Source of the DNA: Oscillospiraceae bacterium
GTDB taxonomy: Bacteria; Bacillota; Clostridia; Oscillospirales; Oscillospiraceae
DNA: 27,329 nt
Direction: 5' to 3'
Assembly (NCBI GenBank): GCA_016295615.1
Contig: JAEDKW010000008.1
Location: 1 to 27,329, forward strand
The notes beneath the pieces are model-generated. The model did not search any database, was not told the DNA's origin, and was given only the letters and a program-made list of their open reading frames with translations. The position numbers and the translations under genes were made by a program. The stretch's first letter is position 1, and each line of letters opens with the position of its first letter. Positions 1 to 8,227 of the stretch are shown piece after piece.

Positions 1-12
1 AGAGAATTTTGG

Positions 13-40
13 TTGCAATTTATATAAAATATGGTACAAT
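13..40 (+). promoter_or_regulatory. Candidate sigma-70 type promoter for the fused hydroxylase gene
   Basis: TTGCAA at 13-18 and TACAAT at 35-40 are separated by 16 bases inside a very AT-rich stretch, about 50 bases before the start codon at 93. The region upstream of base 1 is not visible, so another promoter may lie outside the window. Confidence 0.5.
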
Positions 41-92
41 AAAAATAATTAGGCTGCCAAAAAAATTTTTATCCATTCCGAGGTGCTCGTAT

Positions 93-2783
93 ATGGCTGT
101 TTTTACTGTTAATGGTCGAACCGTAGCGGCGGAAAAGAATCAGAAACTGATCCGCTTTTTAAGGGATGAGCTGCGTCTGACCTCCGTCAAGGACGGATGC
201 AGCGAGGGCGCATGCGGCACTTGTCACGTGCTCATCGACGGCAAGCCCACCAAGGCGTGCGTTCCGCAGACAGACAAGCTTGAAGGCAAGACGATCGTGA
301 CGGTCGAGGGACTGTCCGATTTTGAAAAAGAAGTTTACACCTATGCCTTCGGCAGGACGGGCGCCGTGCAGTGCGGCTTCTGCATCCCGGGCATGATCAT
401 CTCCGCCAAGGCGCTGCTCGACGCCAATCCCGAGCCGACGCGCGAGGAGGCGGCGTTTGCCATCCGCAACAACATCTGCCGCTGCACCGGCTACGTCAAG
501 ATCATTGACGGCATCCTGCTGGCGGCGGAGATCTTCCGCGCGGGGAAGCTTCCCGACGCCGCGGAGCAGCGCTGCGAGATCGGCGAGCGTGTGCCGCGCA
601 TCGACGTTGCGGAAAAGGTGCAGGGCTACGGCAAGTACCCCGACGACGTGTATGTCGACGGCATGATCTACGGCAGCGCCGTGCGCAGCAAATACCCCCG
701 CGCCAGGGTCCTTGCGATCCACAAGGAGAAGGCGGAGGCGCTGCCCGGCGTGATCGGCGTTTATACGGCTGAGGATATCCCGGGACAGGTCAAGGTGGGA
801 CATCTGAAGCAGGACTGGGATACCATGATCCCGGTGGGGAAGATCACCCACTATCTGGGCGACGCCATCTGTCTGGTGGCGGCGGAGACGAAGGAGATCC
901 TGGAGCAGGCGAAAGCCCTGATCGAGATCGAATACGAACCGCTCAAGCCCGTCTTCAGCCCCACCTATGCCGCGCAGCCCTATGCGCCGCTGGTGCACGA
1001 GTCCGGCAATCTGCTGTGCGAAAAGCACGTGAGCCGCGGCAATGCCGATCAGGCCATCCGCGATGCCGACTATGTGCTGATGTACCACTATGAGACGCCC
1101 TACACGGAGCATGCGTTCCTCGAACCGGAATGCGCCGTGGCGTATCGGGAGGGGGACGGCGTGACGGTCCTCTCCTCTGACCAGGGCACCTACGATACGG
1201 CGAGGGAGATCTCCTGTATGCTGGGTCTGCCGAAGGAGAAGATCCGCGTTACCAACATGCTGGTGGGCGGCGGCTTCGGCGGCAAGGAGGATGTGACGGT
1301 GCAGCACCATGCGGCGCTGATCGCGTATCTTTCCGGAAGACCCGTCAAGGTGAAGCTGAGCCGCAAGGAGAGCATGCTGATCCACCCCAAGCGCCACCCC
1401 ATGAAGGTGACCATCACCATGGGCTGCAGCCGCGACGGCATCATCCGGGGCGTAAAGGCCGAGGTGACCGCCGACACCGGCGCGTATGCCTCGCTGGGCG
1501 GTCCCGTGCTGGAGCGTGCCTGCACGCATGCCGCCGGACCCTATCACTACGAGAATTTTGAGATCACCGGCCGCGCATACTATACGAACAATCCGCCTGC
1601 CGGCGCGTTTCGCGGCTTCGGCGTGACGCAGACCTGCTATGCCCTTGAAATGACGCTGACCAAAATGGCGCATGAGCTGGGCATTTCCCCGTGGGAGATC
1701 CGGTACCGCAACGCCATCCGTCCGGGACAGGTGCTGCCCAACGGGCAGATCGCACCGCCGTCCACCGGTCTTGTGGAGACCTTGGAGGCGGTCAGGGACA
1801 TCTGCGAGCAGAACAGGAATGTGGGCATTGCCTGCGCGATGAAAAATGCGGGCGTGGGCGTGGGAATTCCGGACACCGGCCGGTGCATTGTGGCGGTGCA
1901 GGACGGAAAGCTCCACATCCGCTCCGGCGCCTCCTGCATTGGGCAGGGGCTGGGCACCGTGCTGACGCAGATCGTGGGGACGATGCTGCATTGCAGGCGC
2001 GAGGACATCGTATATGAAGCCGCCAACAACGTGAACGCGCCGGATTCCGGCACCACGTCCGGCTCGCGGCAGACGCTGGTCACCGGCGAGGCGTGCCGCA
2101 GAGCGTGCCAGAAGCTGCTCGCGGCGGCGGGCGCGAATGTGACGGTATCCAGCTATTCCGGCATCGCCCATCAGCAGGGGATGGAAGCTCTGCCCGGCAG
2201 CAACAGCGACGGCGGCACGGTGGGCAGCCGGCTGCCGGAGGGCGTCTCGGTCGATTGGAAGAAGCTGGAGGGACAGGAGTTTTACGGAGAATATCTGGCA
2301 AAAACCGACGCGCTGGGCGCGGAGGGCGTGGAACATCCGGTGAGCCATGTGGCATACGGCTACGCGACGCACGTCTGCGTCCTCAACGACGACGGCACCA
2401 TCAGGGAGATCGATGCGGCTCATTTTGTCGGCAAGGCCATCAACCCGCTTTCCTGCGAGGGACAGATCGAGGGCGGCGTCACCATGGCGCTGGGCTTCAC
2501 CCTGACGGAGCACTATCCGCTGTATGACTGTATTCCCAGCGCCAAATTCGGCACGCTGGGTCTGTTCCGCGCCAACCAGGTGCCGCCGATCCACAGCATT
2601 TTGGTGGAGAAGCCCGGTCAGGACATGGCCTGCGGCGCCATCGGCATCGGTGAGATCACCACGATCCCCACGGCGCCTGCCGTGGCAGGCGCGTACTTCG
2701 CGTGGGACGGGGAGATGCGCACAAGCCTCCCGCTGATGAAAACGCCGTATGAACGTCCCAAGATGCCAAGATACTGGTGGTAG
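93..2783 (+). CDS. Fused [2Fe-2S] and molybdopterin-binding molybdenum hydroxylase (xanthine dehydrogenase family, selenium-dependent type suspected)
   Basis: This 896-residue protein belongs to the xanthine oxidase family. Residues 1-160 form the ferredoxin-like and helical [2Fe-2S] domains, with cluster cysteines C36, C41, C44, C56 and C94, C97, C129, C131. The rest is the molybdenum-cofactor catalytic part. It carries GGGFGGKE (392-399), AFRGFG (505-510) and GIGE ending at E854. E399, R507 and E854 align with bovine xanthine oxidase E802, R880 and E1261, so chemistry on a purine-like heterocycle is plausible. There is no FAD domain, so electrons must leave through another subunit or carrier. 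The architecture fits the family annotated as selenium-dependent xanthine dehydrogenase, but the selenium there is a cofactor ligand and cannot be read from sequence. I chose ATG 93 rather than the upstream in-frame ATG at 9 because GAGGTG precedes it and the MAVFTVNG start fits the family. The next gene follows after 34 bases. Confidence 0.9.
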   Translation: MAVFTVNGRTVAAEKNQKLIRFLRDELRLTSVKDGCSEGACGTCHVLIDGKPTKACVPQTDKLEGKTIVTVEGLSDFEKEVYTYAFGRTGAVQCGFCIPGMIISAKALLDANPEPTREEAAFAIRNNICRCTGYVKIIDGILLAAEIFRAGKLPDAAEQRCEIGERVPRIDVAEKVQGYGKYPDDVYVDGMIYGSAVRSKYPRARVLAIHKEKAEALPGVIGVYTAEDIPGQVKVGHLKQDWDTMIPVGKITHYLGDAICLVAAETKEILEQAKALIEIEYEPLKPVFSPTYAAQPYAPLVHESGNLLCEKHVSRGNADQAIRDADYVLMYHYETPYTEHAFLEPECAVAYREGDGVTVLSSDQGTYDTAREISCMLGLPKEKIRVTNMLVGGGFGGKEDVTVQHHAALIAYLSGRPVKVKLSRKESMLIHPKRHPMKVTITMGCSRDGIIRGVKAEVTADTGAYASLGGPVLERACTHAAGPYHYENFEITGRAYYTNNPPAGAFRGFGVTQTCYALEMTLTKMAHELGISPWEIRYRNAIRPGQVLPNGQIAPPSTGLVETLEAVRDICEQNRNVGIACAMKNAGVGVGIPDTGRCIVAVQDGKLHIRSGASCIGQGLGTVLTQIVGTMLHCRREDIVYEAANNVNAPDSGTTSGSRQTLVTGEACRRACQKLLAAAGANVTVSSYSGIAHQQGMEALPGSNSDGGTVGSRLPEGVSVDWKKLEGQEFYGEYLAKTDALGAEGVEHPVSHVAYGYATHVCVLNDDGTIREIDAAHFVGKAINPLSCEGQIEGGVTMALGFTLTEHYPLYDCIPSAKFGTLGLFRANQVPPIHSILVEKPGQDMACGAIGIGEITTIPTAPAVAGAYFAWDGEMRTSLPLMKTPYERPKMPRYWW

Positions 2784-2817
2784 CTTCTAAAAAAACATGC
2801 TGAATGAGACAAGTGAT

Positions 2818-3831
2818 ATGAAGAAGAAAGTCCTTATCATCTACACCGGCGGCACCATCGGCATGACACGAACGGAAAACGGCTACGCCCCGCAAAGCGG
2901 ACAGTTCCGGCTTGCGATGAAGGCGATCCCGGACCTGTATGCCGCGCAGATGCCCCAATGGGACATGGTCGAGATGCAGCCGCTGCTCGACTCCTCCAAC
3001 ATGACGCTGCACGAGTGGAACAAGATCGCGCAGCTCATTGCCGACCGGTACGACGCCTACGACGGATTTGTCGTCCTCCACGGTACGGACACGATGGCCT
3101 ACACGGCTTCCGCGCTTTCCTTCATGCTCGAAGGTCTTGATAAGCCGGTCATTCTCACCGGATCGCAGATCCCGATGTGCGAGATCCGCAGCGACGGACG
3201 CGACAACCTCATCACCTCGCTGCTGATCGCCGGCGGCGACAAGGTACATGAGGTGTGCCTGTATTTCGGCGGCAAGCTCCTGCGCGGCAACCGCGCCACG
3301 AAGTACTCCGCCGACGGACTCATCGCCTTCATTTCGCCCAATTATCCGCATCTTGCCGAGGCGGGCATCACCATCAAATATAATGAAGCCGCCCTGCGTC
3401 AAAGACAGCAAGGCGGTCTGCATCTCCAGCTGCTGGAGAATGTGCCCATCGGGGTCCTCAAGGTGTTCCCGGGCATTCAGTTTGAACTGTTTGAATCCAT
3501 TATGACGGAGAAGCTCCGCGGCATCGTGATCGAAACCTTCGGCGCGGGCAATATCCCCGGCGACGGGGACGCGCTGCTGCCGATCATCCGCAAGGCGTTC
3601 CGCAACGGCACGGTGCTGACCGTTTGCTCCCAGTGTCCGCAGGGCGCCGTGTCGCTCGGCACTTACGAAACCTCGAACGCACTGAAGAAAGCGGGCGCCG
3701 TGAGCGGTCTTGACATGACGACGGAGGCGGCTGTCGCCAAGCTCTACTATCTTTTCAGCCGCGGCTTCGACAAAGAGAGCGTGAAAGCACAGATGGAGCA
3801 GGATCTTCGCGGCGAAATGACGCTTTCGTAA
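2818..3831 (+). CDS. ansA: Type I (cytosolic) L-asparaginase
   Basis: This 337-residue protein hydrolyses L-asparagine to aspartate and ammonia. It has the N-terminal catalytic threonine motif YTGGTIG (T13), the DSSNMT loop (58-63), the second catalytic motif HGTDTM (88-93, T90 and D91) and a lysine at 162 in the position of the catalytic lysine. There is no signal peptide, and the length fits the type I cytoplasmic class (E. coli AnsA is about 338 residues). I chose ATG 2818 over the in-frame ATG at 2797 because MKKKVLIIYTGG is the usual start and GAG lies nine bases upstream. It is probably cotranscribed with the molybdenum hydroxylase before it; no terminator is visible in the 34-base gap. 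The two activities have no obvious direct chemical link, although both release nitrogen for ammonia-yielding catabolism. Confidence 0.93.
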   Translation: MKKKVLIIYTGGTIGMTRTENGYAPQSGQFRLAMKAIPDLYAAQMPQWDMVEMQPLLDSSNMTLHEWNKIAQLIADRYDAYDGFVVLHGTDTMAYTASALSFMLEGLDKPVILTGSQIPMCEIRSDGRDNLITSLLIAGGDKVHEVCLYFGGKLLRGNRATKYSADGLIAFISPNYPHLAEAGITIKYNEAALRQRQQGGLHLQLLENVPIGVLKVFPGIQFELFESIMTEKLRGIVIETFGAGNIPGDGDALLPIIRKAFRNGTVLTVCSQCPQGAVSLGTYETSNALKKAGAVSGLDMTTEAAVAKLYYLFSRGFDKESVKAQMEQDLRGEMTLS

Positions 3832-3837
3832 AGATGG

Positions 3838-4452
3838 TCAAACCTCTTTTGCCTTGCCGGCGCTTTGCGAGGCGACCAGATCGGTCAGCGCCTCGCGCGT
3901 GTCCACATCGGTCAGCTCCTGCTTGCCGACCTCATAGAGAAGCAGCCTGTCCTCGTGGCGGCGGATGACGGTGTTGCCGCCGTGATCCTCTCTGAGCTCA
4001 AGCAGCTCGGGAAAAAACTCACGCGGGAAAATGCACGGGTTGCCGCGCTTGCCGCCGTGGGAAAGACCGACGATACAGTCGGGATGCCGGCGGTAAAGGT
4101 CAACGGCTCCGGCGATGCTTTCGCGTTTTAAAAGCGGCTGATCGGAGACCATGTAACAGATCGCGCCGCAGTCCTTTTGAAGCTCGGTGGTGCCCAGGCG
4201 GATCGTGTGGCTGATGCCCCAGTCCGGATGCTTGTTCCAAAGCACGGTAAGACCGCGCTCAACAGCGAGCGATTCGACCTCTGTATACTGCGTCACGACG
4301 ACGACGCGCGTGAACAGCTCCTTCGGCACGGCGTCGAGCGCACGCTCAATGAGCGTTTTCCCTTCGACCAGCGCGGCGAGCTTGTTGTCTCCGAAGCGCC
4401 TGGCGTTTCCCGCCGCCATCACCAGACACCCGACGGAAGGGTTCTTTTGCAT
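3838..4452 (-). CDS. mocA: Molybdenum cofactor cytidylyltransferase, MocA/YgfJ type
   Basis: This 204-residue nucleotidyltransferase has the N-terminal signature LVMAAGNARRFG followed by DNKL, a DQPLL metal-binding motif and a downstream GNPCIFP substrate motif. These mark the MobA/MocA family. The family member MocA transfers CMP from CTP to molybdopterin, making the cytosine-dinucleotide cofactor used by xanthine-dehydrogenase-family enzymes; MobA makes the guanine form. The position between two sets of molybdenum hydroxylase genes supports the MocA assignment. I chose ATG at 4452 rather than the in-frame TTG at 4461 because the GAG ribosome site is nine bases from the ATG but touches the TTG. 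The gene converges on ansA with only six bases between the stop codons, and it is transcribed divergently from the xdhA operon it probably serves. Confidence 0.85.
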   Translation of the reverse strand: MQKNPSVGCLVMAAGNARRFGDNKLAALVEGKTLIERALDAVPKELFTRVVVVTQYTEVESLAVERGLTVLWNKHPDWGISHTIRLGTTELQKDCGAICYMVSDQPLLKRESIAGAVDLYRRHPDCIVGLSHGGKRGNPCIFPREFFPELLELREDHGGNTVIRRHEDRLLLYEVGKQELTDVDTREALTDLVASQSAGKAKEV

Positions 4453-4481
4453 CAAAATCAACTCTTTTCTTTGTTAGTGTA

Positions 4482-4511
4482 ACTTTACCACAGGTAGTAT
4501 TTCCTGTGCAA
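4482..4511 (-). promoter_or_regulatory. Candidate mocA promoter with an internal inverted repeat
   Basis: On the minus strand TTGCAC (bases 4511-4506) and TAAAGT (4487-4482) are 18 bases apart, about 30 bases before the mocA ATG. A perfect inverted repeat, CACAGG (4489-4494) and CCTGTG (4503-4508) with an 8-base gap, lies almost exactly in the spacer, where a repressor or activator could act. Both boxes are only partial matches to consensus. Confidence 0.35.
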
Positions 4512-4556
4512 CCGGAAAATACACGCGCTATTCTGAAAATAGGATTACGTCATCGC

Positions 4557-4585
4557 TGTACAAATTAAACAATCCGTGCTAAAAT
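4557..4585 (+). promoter_or_regulatory. Candidate promoter of the xdhA-xdhC-xdhB-ygfM-xdhD operon
   Basis: TGTACA (4557-4562) and TAAAAT (4580-4585) are 17 bases apart. A 10-base palindrome ATGATATCAT (4584-4593) overlaps the end of the -10 box and could be an operator. The leader that would follow is about 115 bases long. Confidence 0.45.
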
Positions 4586-4669
4586 GATATCATCAATCCG
4601 ACGATATTTGGCCAATCAATACAAATTTTGCTTATCAAAACCGAAATGATTTAAATATTTCCGAAAGAA

Positions 4670-4691
4670 GCGGTCCTTTGTACAGGATCGC
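4670..4691 (+). promoter_or_regulatory. Leader hairpin directly before the xdhA ribosome site
   Basis: GCGGTCCT (4670-4677) and AGGATCGC (4684-4691) form an 8-pair stem with one G-U pair and a 6-base loop. The stem ends two bases before the AAGGAGGT ribosome site (4694-4701). It has no U-run, so it is not a terminator. It could influence translation or mRNA stability, or be a protein site in the DNA. Function is inferred only from position. Confidence 0.35.
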
Positions 4692-4705
4692 TGAAGGAGG
4701 TTTAT

Positions 4706-6877
4706 ATGTCTGAAGTGAGTGCCAACAAGCTGAAACCGGCGACGAAGATCAATGATCGGATCGTCCGTGTGGACGCGCTGCAAAAGGCAAGAGGCGAGGC
4801 GATGTACGTCTGCGATATGACCCTGCCCGATATGCAGTATGCCTACATGGTCCGCTCCACCGTTCCGCGCGGCAGGATCAAGGCGATCCATCTGCCCGAA
4901 TTTCCGGAGGGCTACCATTTTATCTCTGCCGGGGACATTCCCGCAAACGGAAAGAACGAGCTGTGGATGATCGCGAAGGACTGGCGCTGCTTTGCAGACG
5001 GCTATGTCCTCTATGTCGGCGAGACGATCGGTCTTGTGGTCGGTCCCGACCGCGGCGTTTTGAAGCAGCTCAAGGCGCAGATCAAGGTCGACTATGAGGA
5101 GCAGACGCCTGCCGTCACGATCGACGACGGGATCAACTGCGTCGGCGGTCCCATGTTCCCCGAGAAGGGCAGCAATGTCATGTGCGAGCTGTTCTGCGAG
5201 AAGGGTCGTCCCATGGACGAGGTGTTTGCCGAGGCGGACGAGGTCTTTGAAGAGACGATCGAAACGCCGTATCAGGAGCATGTCCACCTTGAGACCAACA
5301 GCGCGATTGCGACGATGGAAGACGGTAAGTTTGTCTTCTACGCCTCCGCCCAGTGCCCGTTCTACATCAGAAAGTCCATCGCGGGGCTGCTCGATATCCC
5401 CTATGACGACATCATTGTCCGTCAGTGCACCACCGGCGGCGCCTTCGGCGGCAAGGAACACTTTCCGGACGTTTTGTGCGGCGCGCTGCTGGTCGCGGAG
5501 AACAAGATCCGCAAGCCCATCAAGATGGTCTTCGACCGCGAGGAGGACACGCAGTTCTCCGTCAAGCGCCATCCGTCCAAGTGCATCTACAAAACCGCGG
5601 TCAAGGACGGTAAGATCACCGGCGTCTGGGGTCATATCTACTATAACTGCGGCGCCTACCTGGCGTCCTCCTATGTTGTTCTGCAGCGCGGCGTGTTCCA
5701 CGGAAACGGCGTCTACACCTTTGACAATACTTATCTCAAGGGCGAAGGCATCGGCACCAACACGTTCCCGACCTGCGCGTTCCGCGGCTTCGGCGCGCCG
5801 CAGACGCTCTTTGCGATCGAGACGCACCTGAACCATCTTGCGCGCCACCTCGGCGTCGACCCGCTCGCGTTCAAGATGCAGTATCTCTGCAAGAAGGGCG
5901 ACGAGACCACGACCAACGGTCACATCATTGAAGAAGTCAAGCTTCCCGAAATGCTCGAGGTAGTCACCAAAGAATCCGACTACTGGCGCAAGGTCAGGGA
6001 GTACAAGCCCGGCTGCGGCAAGGGCATCGGCATTGCTCTTTATAACCACGGCGGCGCCTTCACCGGCAACGGCGAGCAGGCGATCATCAAGGCGCATGCA
6101 AGGCTTGTCAAGACCGGCGAGAAGGTGCGCATCGAGGTCGGCTCCACGGAAATGGGTCAGGGCTTCAAAACGACGCTTCGCAAGATCTGCGCTGCCACGC
6201 TGGGCGTGAATATGGACCAGATCGAGTATTTCAATCCCGATACCGCCAAGGTCGTTGACTCCGGTCCGACGGCGGCATCGCGCTCCACGATGATCGTCGG
6301 GCGCCTGGTCGAGCGCGCCGCGCTTGAAATGAAGGAGCGCTGGAACGAGGGCGACTTCACCACCGAGGTCGAATACGAGCATCCCGACGGCTACCCCTGG
6401 GATCAGTCCACGTTCCGGGGCGATGCGTACCTTGGCTACGGCTGGGGCGTCGCCTGTGTGGAGGTCGAGGTCGACAAGCTCACCAACGAGGTCAAGACCA
6501 CCGGTATCTGGTCGTCCCATGAAATCGGCAGGGCCATCGACGAGCTGATCGTCCACGGTCAGATCAACGGCGGCATCATCCAGTCGCTCGGCTACGGCGC
6601 AATGGAAAAGCTTGAAAACAAGAAGGGCTACTTCAGGCAGAAGAGCATGTCCGACTATGTGATCCCCACCTCGATGGATTTCCCGAAGCAGTTCTATCAC
6701 ATTCAGGAAAATCCCTATCCCTGGGGTCCTTACGGCGCCAAGGGCATGGGAGAGCTGGTGTTCAACGGCGCCTCCGCCGCGTATGTTGACGCGGTCGAGC
6801 GCGCACTGAACACGAAGTTCACTGCGATCCCCATCCCGCCGGAAGATATTGAGGAGGCTATAAAACATGTACACTGA
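4706..6877 (+). CDS. xdhA: Xanthine dehydrogenase family, molybdenum-binding catalytic subunit
   Basis: This 723-residue protein is the large molybdopterin subunit of a three-part xanthine-dehydrogenase-type enzyme (E. coli XdhA is of similar length). It has GGAFGGKE (244-251), AFRGFGAPQ (from A358) and GAKGMGE ending at E683. E251, R360 and E683 align with the purine-orienting and catalytic residues E802, R880 and E1261 of bovine xanthine oxidase. It has no iron-sulfur or FAD domain; these are supplied by the next two genes. The start is well supported by AAGGAGGT four bases before the ATG. The stop overlaps the next start by 11 bases, implying translational coupling. Hydroxylation of xanthine, hypoxanthine or a related purine is the likely reaction, but the exact substrate cannot be settled from sequence. 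Confidence 0.9.
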   Translation: MSEVSANKLKPATKINDRIVRVDALQKARGEAMYVCDMTLPDMQYAYMVRSTVPRGRIKAIHLPEFPEGYHFISAGDIPANGKNELWMIAKDWRCFADGYVLYVGETIGLVVGPDRGVLKQLKAQIKVDYEEQTPAVTIDDGINCVGGPMFPEKGSNVMCELFCEKGRPMDEVFAEADEVFEETIETPYQEHVHLETNSAIATMEDGKFVFYASAQCPFYIRKSIAGLLDIPYDDIIVRQCTTGGAFGGKEHFPDVLCGALLVAENKIRKPIKMVFDREEDTQFSVKRHPSKCIYKTAVKDGKITGVWGHIYYNCGAYLASSYVVLQRGVFHGNGVYTFDNTYLKGEGIGTNTFPTCAFRGFGAPQTLFAIETHLNHLARHLGVDPLAFKMQYLCKKGDETTTNGHIIEEVKLPEMLEVVTKESDYWRKVREYKPGCGKGIGIALYNHGGAFTGNGEQAIIKAHARLVKTGEKVRIEVGSTEMGQGFKTTLRKICAATLGVNMDQIEYFNPDTAKVVDSGPTAASRSTMIVGRLVERAALEMKERWNEGDFTTEVEYEHPDGYPWDQSTFRGDAYLGYGWGVACVEVEVDKLTNEVKTTGIWSSHEIGRAIDELIVHGQINGGIIQSLGYGAMEKLENKKGYFRQKSMSDYVIPTSMDFPKQFYHIQENPYPWGPYGAKGMGELVFNGASAAYVDAVERALNTKFTAIPIPPEDIEEAIKHVH

Positions 6878-7349
6878 TGTTCGTTTTACCTTAAACGGCG
6901 AGCAGAAGCTCTACCGGGGCGATCCGCTCAGAAGGCTGCTCGACGTCCTGCGCGAGGATTACGGTCTCACCGGCAGCAAGGAAGGCTGCGGCGAGGGGGA
7001 GTGCGGCGCCTGCTCGATCATCAAGGACGGCGAGCTGGTCACCAGCTGCATTATTCCGGTCGGCGCGGTCAACGGCTGCGAGCTGACCACGATCGAAGGG
7101 ATCCGTGACACCGAAAAGGGGAAGTGCATCATCGACGCTTACGCCGAGGGCGGCGCCGTCCAGTGCGGCTTCTGCATTCCGGGCATGGTCATGGCGACCT
7201 ATGTGCTTCTGAGCAAAAACGCAGACCCCACCGAAGAGGAGATCCGCGTCGGCATCAGCGGCAACATCTGCCGCTGCACCGGCTACGACCTGATCGTCGA
7301 GTGCATCAAGCTTGCAGCGAAGAAAGGAGCGGCTTTATGGAGAAAGTAA
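6867..7349 (+). CDS. xdhC: Xanthine dehydrogenase [2Fe-2S] subunit
   Basis: This 160-residue protein carries two [2Fe-2S] clusters. The plant-ferredoxin-like cluster uses C41, C46, C49 and C61, and the helical-domain cluster uses C100, C103, C135 and C137 (motifs CGEGECGAC, QCGFC and CRC). It passes electrons from the molybdenum site to the FAD subunit. Length and motif order match E. coli XdhC. The gene starts inside the end of xdhA with GAGGAGG just upstream, and its end overlaps the FAD subunit gene by 13 bases. It is the only separate iron-sulfur subunit in the operon, and the later XdhD has lost its own clusters, so it may serve two catalytic subunits. Confidence 0.92.
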   Translation: MYTDVRFTLNGEQKLYRGDPLRRLLDVLREDYGLTGSKEGCGEGECGACSIIKDGELVTSCIIPVGAVNGCELTTIEGIRDTEKGKCIIDAYAEGGAVQCGFCIPGMVMATYVLLSKNADPTEEEIRVGISGNICRCTGYDLIVECIKLAAKKGAALWRK

Positions 7350-8209
7350 AGTGCTTCATACCCGAAACGCTCGAAGAAGCGCTTCGCATCCGCAAAGAGA
7401 CCGGCGCGACCATCCTCGCCGGCGGCTCTGACCTGATGGTTTCCAACAGCATGGGCGCGGGCATTACCCCCGCCTTTCGCGGCGATGTGATGATCATCAC
7501 CGGTCTTAAGGAGCTCAAGGGCATCACCGAGACCGCGGATACCGTCGAGATCGGCGCGCTCACGACTTCCGCGGAGATCGCCGGGTCTCCCATTGCACCG
7601 GAGCTGCTCAAGGATGCCGCTTCCCGCATGGGCGCCATCGCACTGCGCAACAGCGCCACCATCGGCGGCAACATTGCCAACGCCTCCCCCAAGGGCGACA
7701 TGCCCCAGCCGCTGATCCTCATGGACGCGGAAGTGGTGCTCAAGAGCCTGGACGGCGAGAGAAGAGTGCTCGTGGACGACTTTATCATTGCCCACAAAAA
7801 GACGGAGCTGCGTGACGATGAGATCATCACCGGGATCGTTATCCCCAAGCCGCAGTTCACGCACATTTTCTATCGCAAGATCGGCATGCGCCGCGCCAAC
7901 GCCATCTCCAAGCTGACGCTCTCCGCCGCCGCAACGGTCAGGGACGGTGTGCTCGCCGACTTCCGCGCCTCCTCCGGCGCGGCAGGTCCCAAGGTCGCGC
8001 GCTCCCGCAAGGCGGAGGAGATCCTGATCGGCAGGAAGCTGGAAGAACTCAGCGCCTGTAAAGAGGAATTTCTTGACGCGTGGAACGGTGTCATCAGTCC
8101 GCACGCCATGCCCGAGTACCGCAGAAATACCACGCGCAGAATGCTCGCGTTCTTCATTGACGCGCTGGCAGCCGGTCACGCACCCGGTCGTGTGGATATT
8201 GAAGAATAA
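7337..8209 (+). CDS. xdhB: Xanthine dehydrogenase FAD-binding subunit
   Basis: This 290-residue protein has the vanillyl-alcohol-oxidase-type FAD fold of the CO/xanthine dehydrogenase medium subunits. The two FAD-binding motifs are ILAGGSDL (26-33) and RNSATIGGN (104-112). Length agrees with E. coli XdhB (about 292). It takes electrons from the [2Fe-2S] subunit and reduces NAD or another acceptor. I chose ATG 7337 because AAAGGAG (7323-7329) lies at the right distance; the open frame extends further upstream but only as overlap with xdhC. The gene overlaps xdhC by 13 bases, and ygfM follows after 18 bases, so this is a compact operon. Confidence 0.9.
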   Translation: MEKVKCFIPETLEEALRIRKETGATILAGGSDLMVSNSMGAGITPAFRGDVMIITGLKELKGITETADTVEIGALTTSAEIAGSPIAPELLKDAASRMGAIALRNSATIGGNIANASPKGDMPQPLILMDAEVVLKSLDGERRVLVDDFIIAHKKTELRDDEIITGIVIPKPQFTHIFYRKIGMRRANAISKLTLSAAATVRDGVLADFRASSGAAGPKVARSRKAEEILIGRKLEELSACKEEFLDAWNGVISPHAMPEYRRNTTRRMLAFFIDALAAGHAPGRVDIEE

Positions 8210-8227
8210 GAACAGGGAGGACACGCT

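Noticed and set aside
159..2594. Long open frame of 811 codons on the minus strand
   Set aside because: It is the antisense shadow of the fused hydroxylase gene, whose motifs are clear. GC-rich codon use leaves the opposite frame free of stops. The translated protein shows no recognisable domain.
4177..4482. Plus-strand open frame opposite mocA
   Set aside because: It has no ribosome site or recognisable domain. The minus-strand protein has clear MobA/MocA motifs.
4616..6874. Long open frame of 752 codons on the minus strand
   Set aside because: It lies opposite xdhA in the corresponding antisense frame and has low-complexity, His/Arg/Leu-rich content without motifs.
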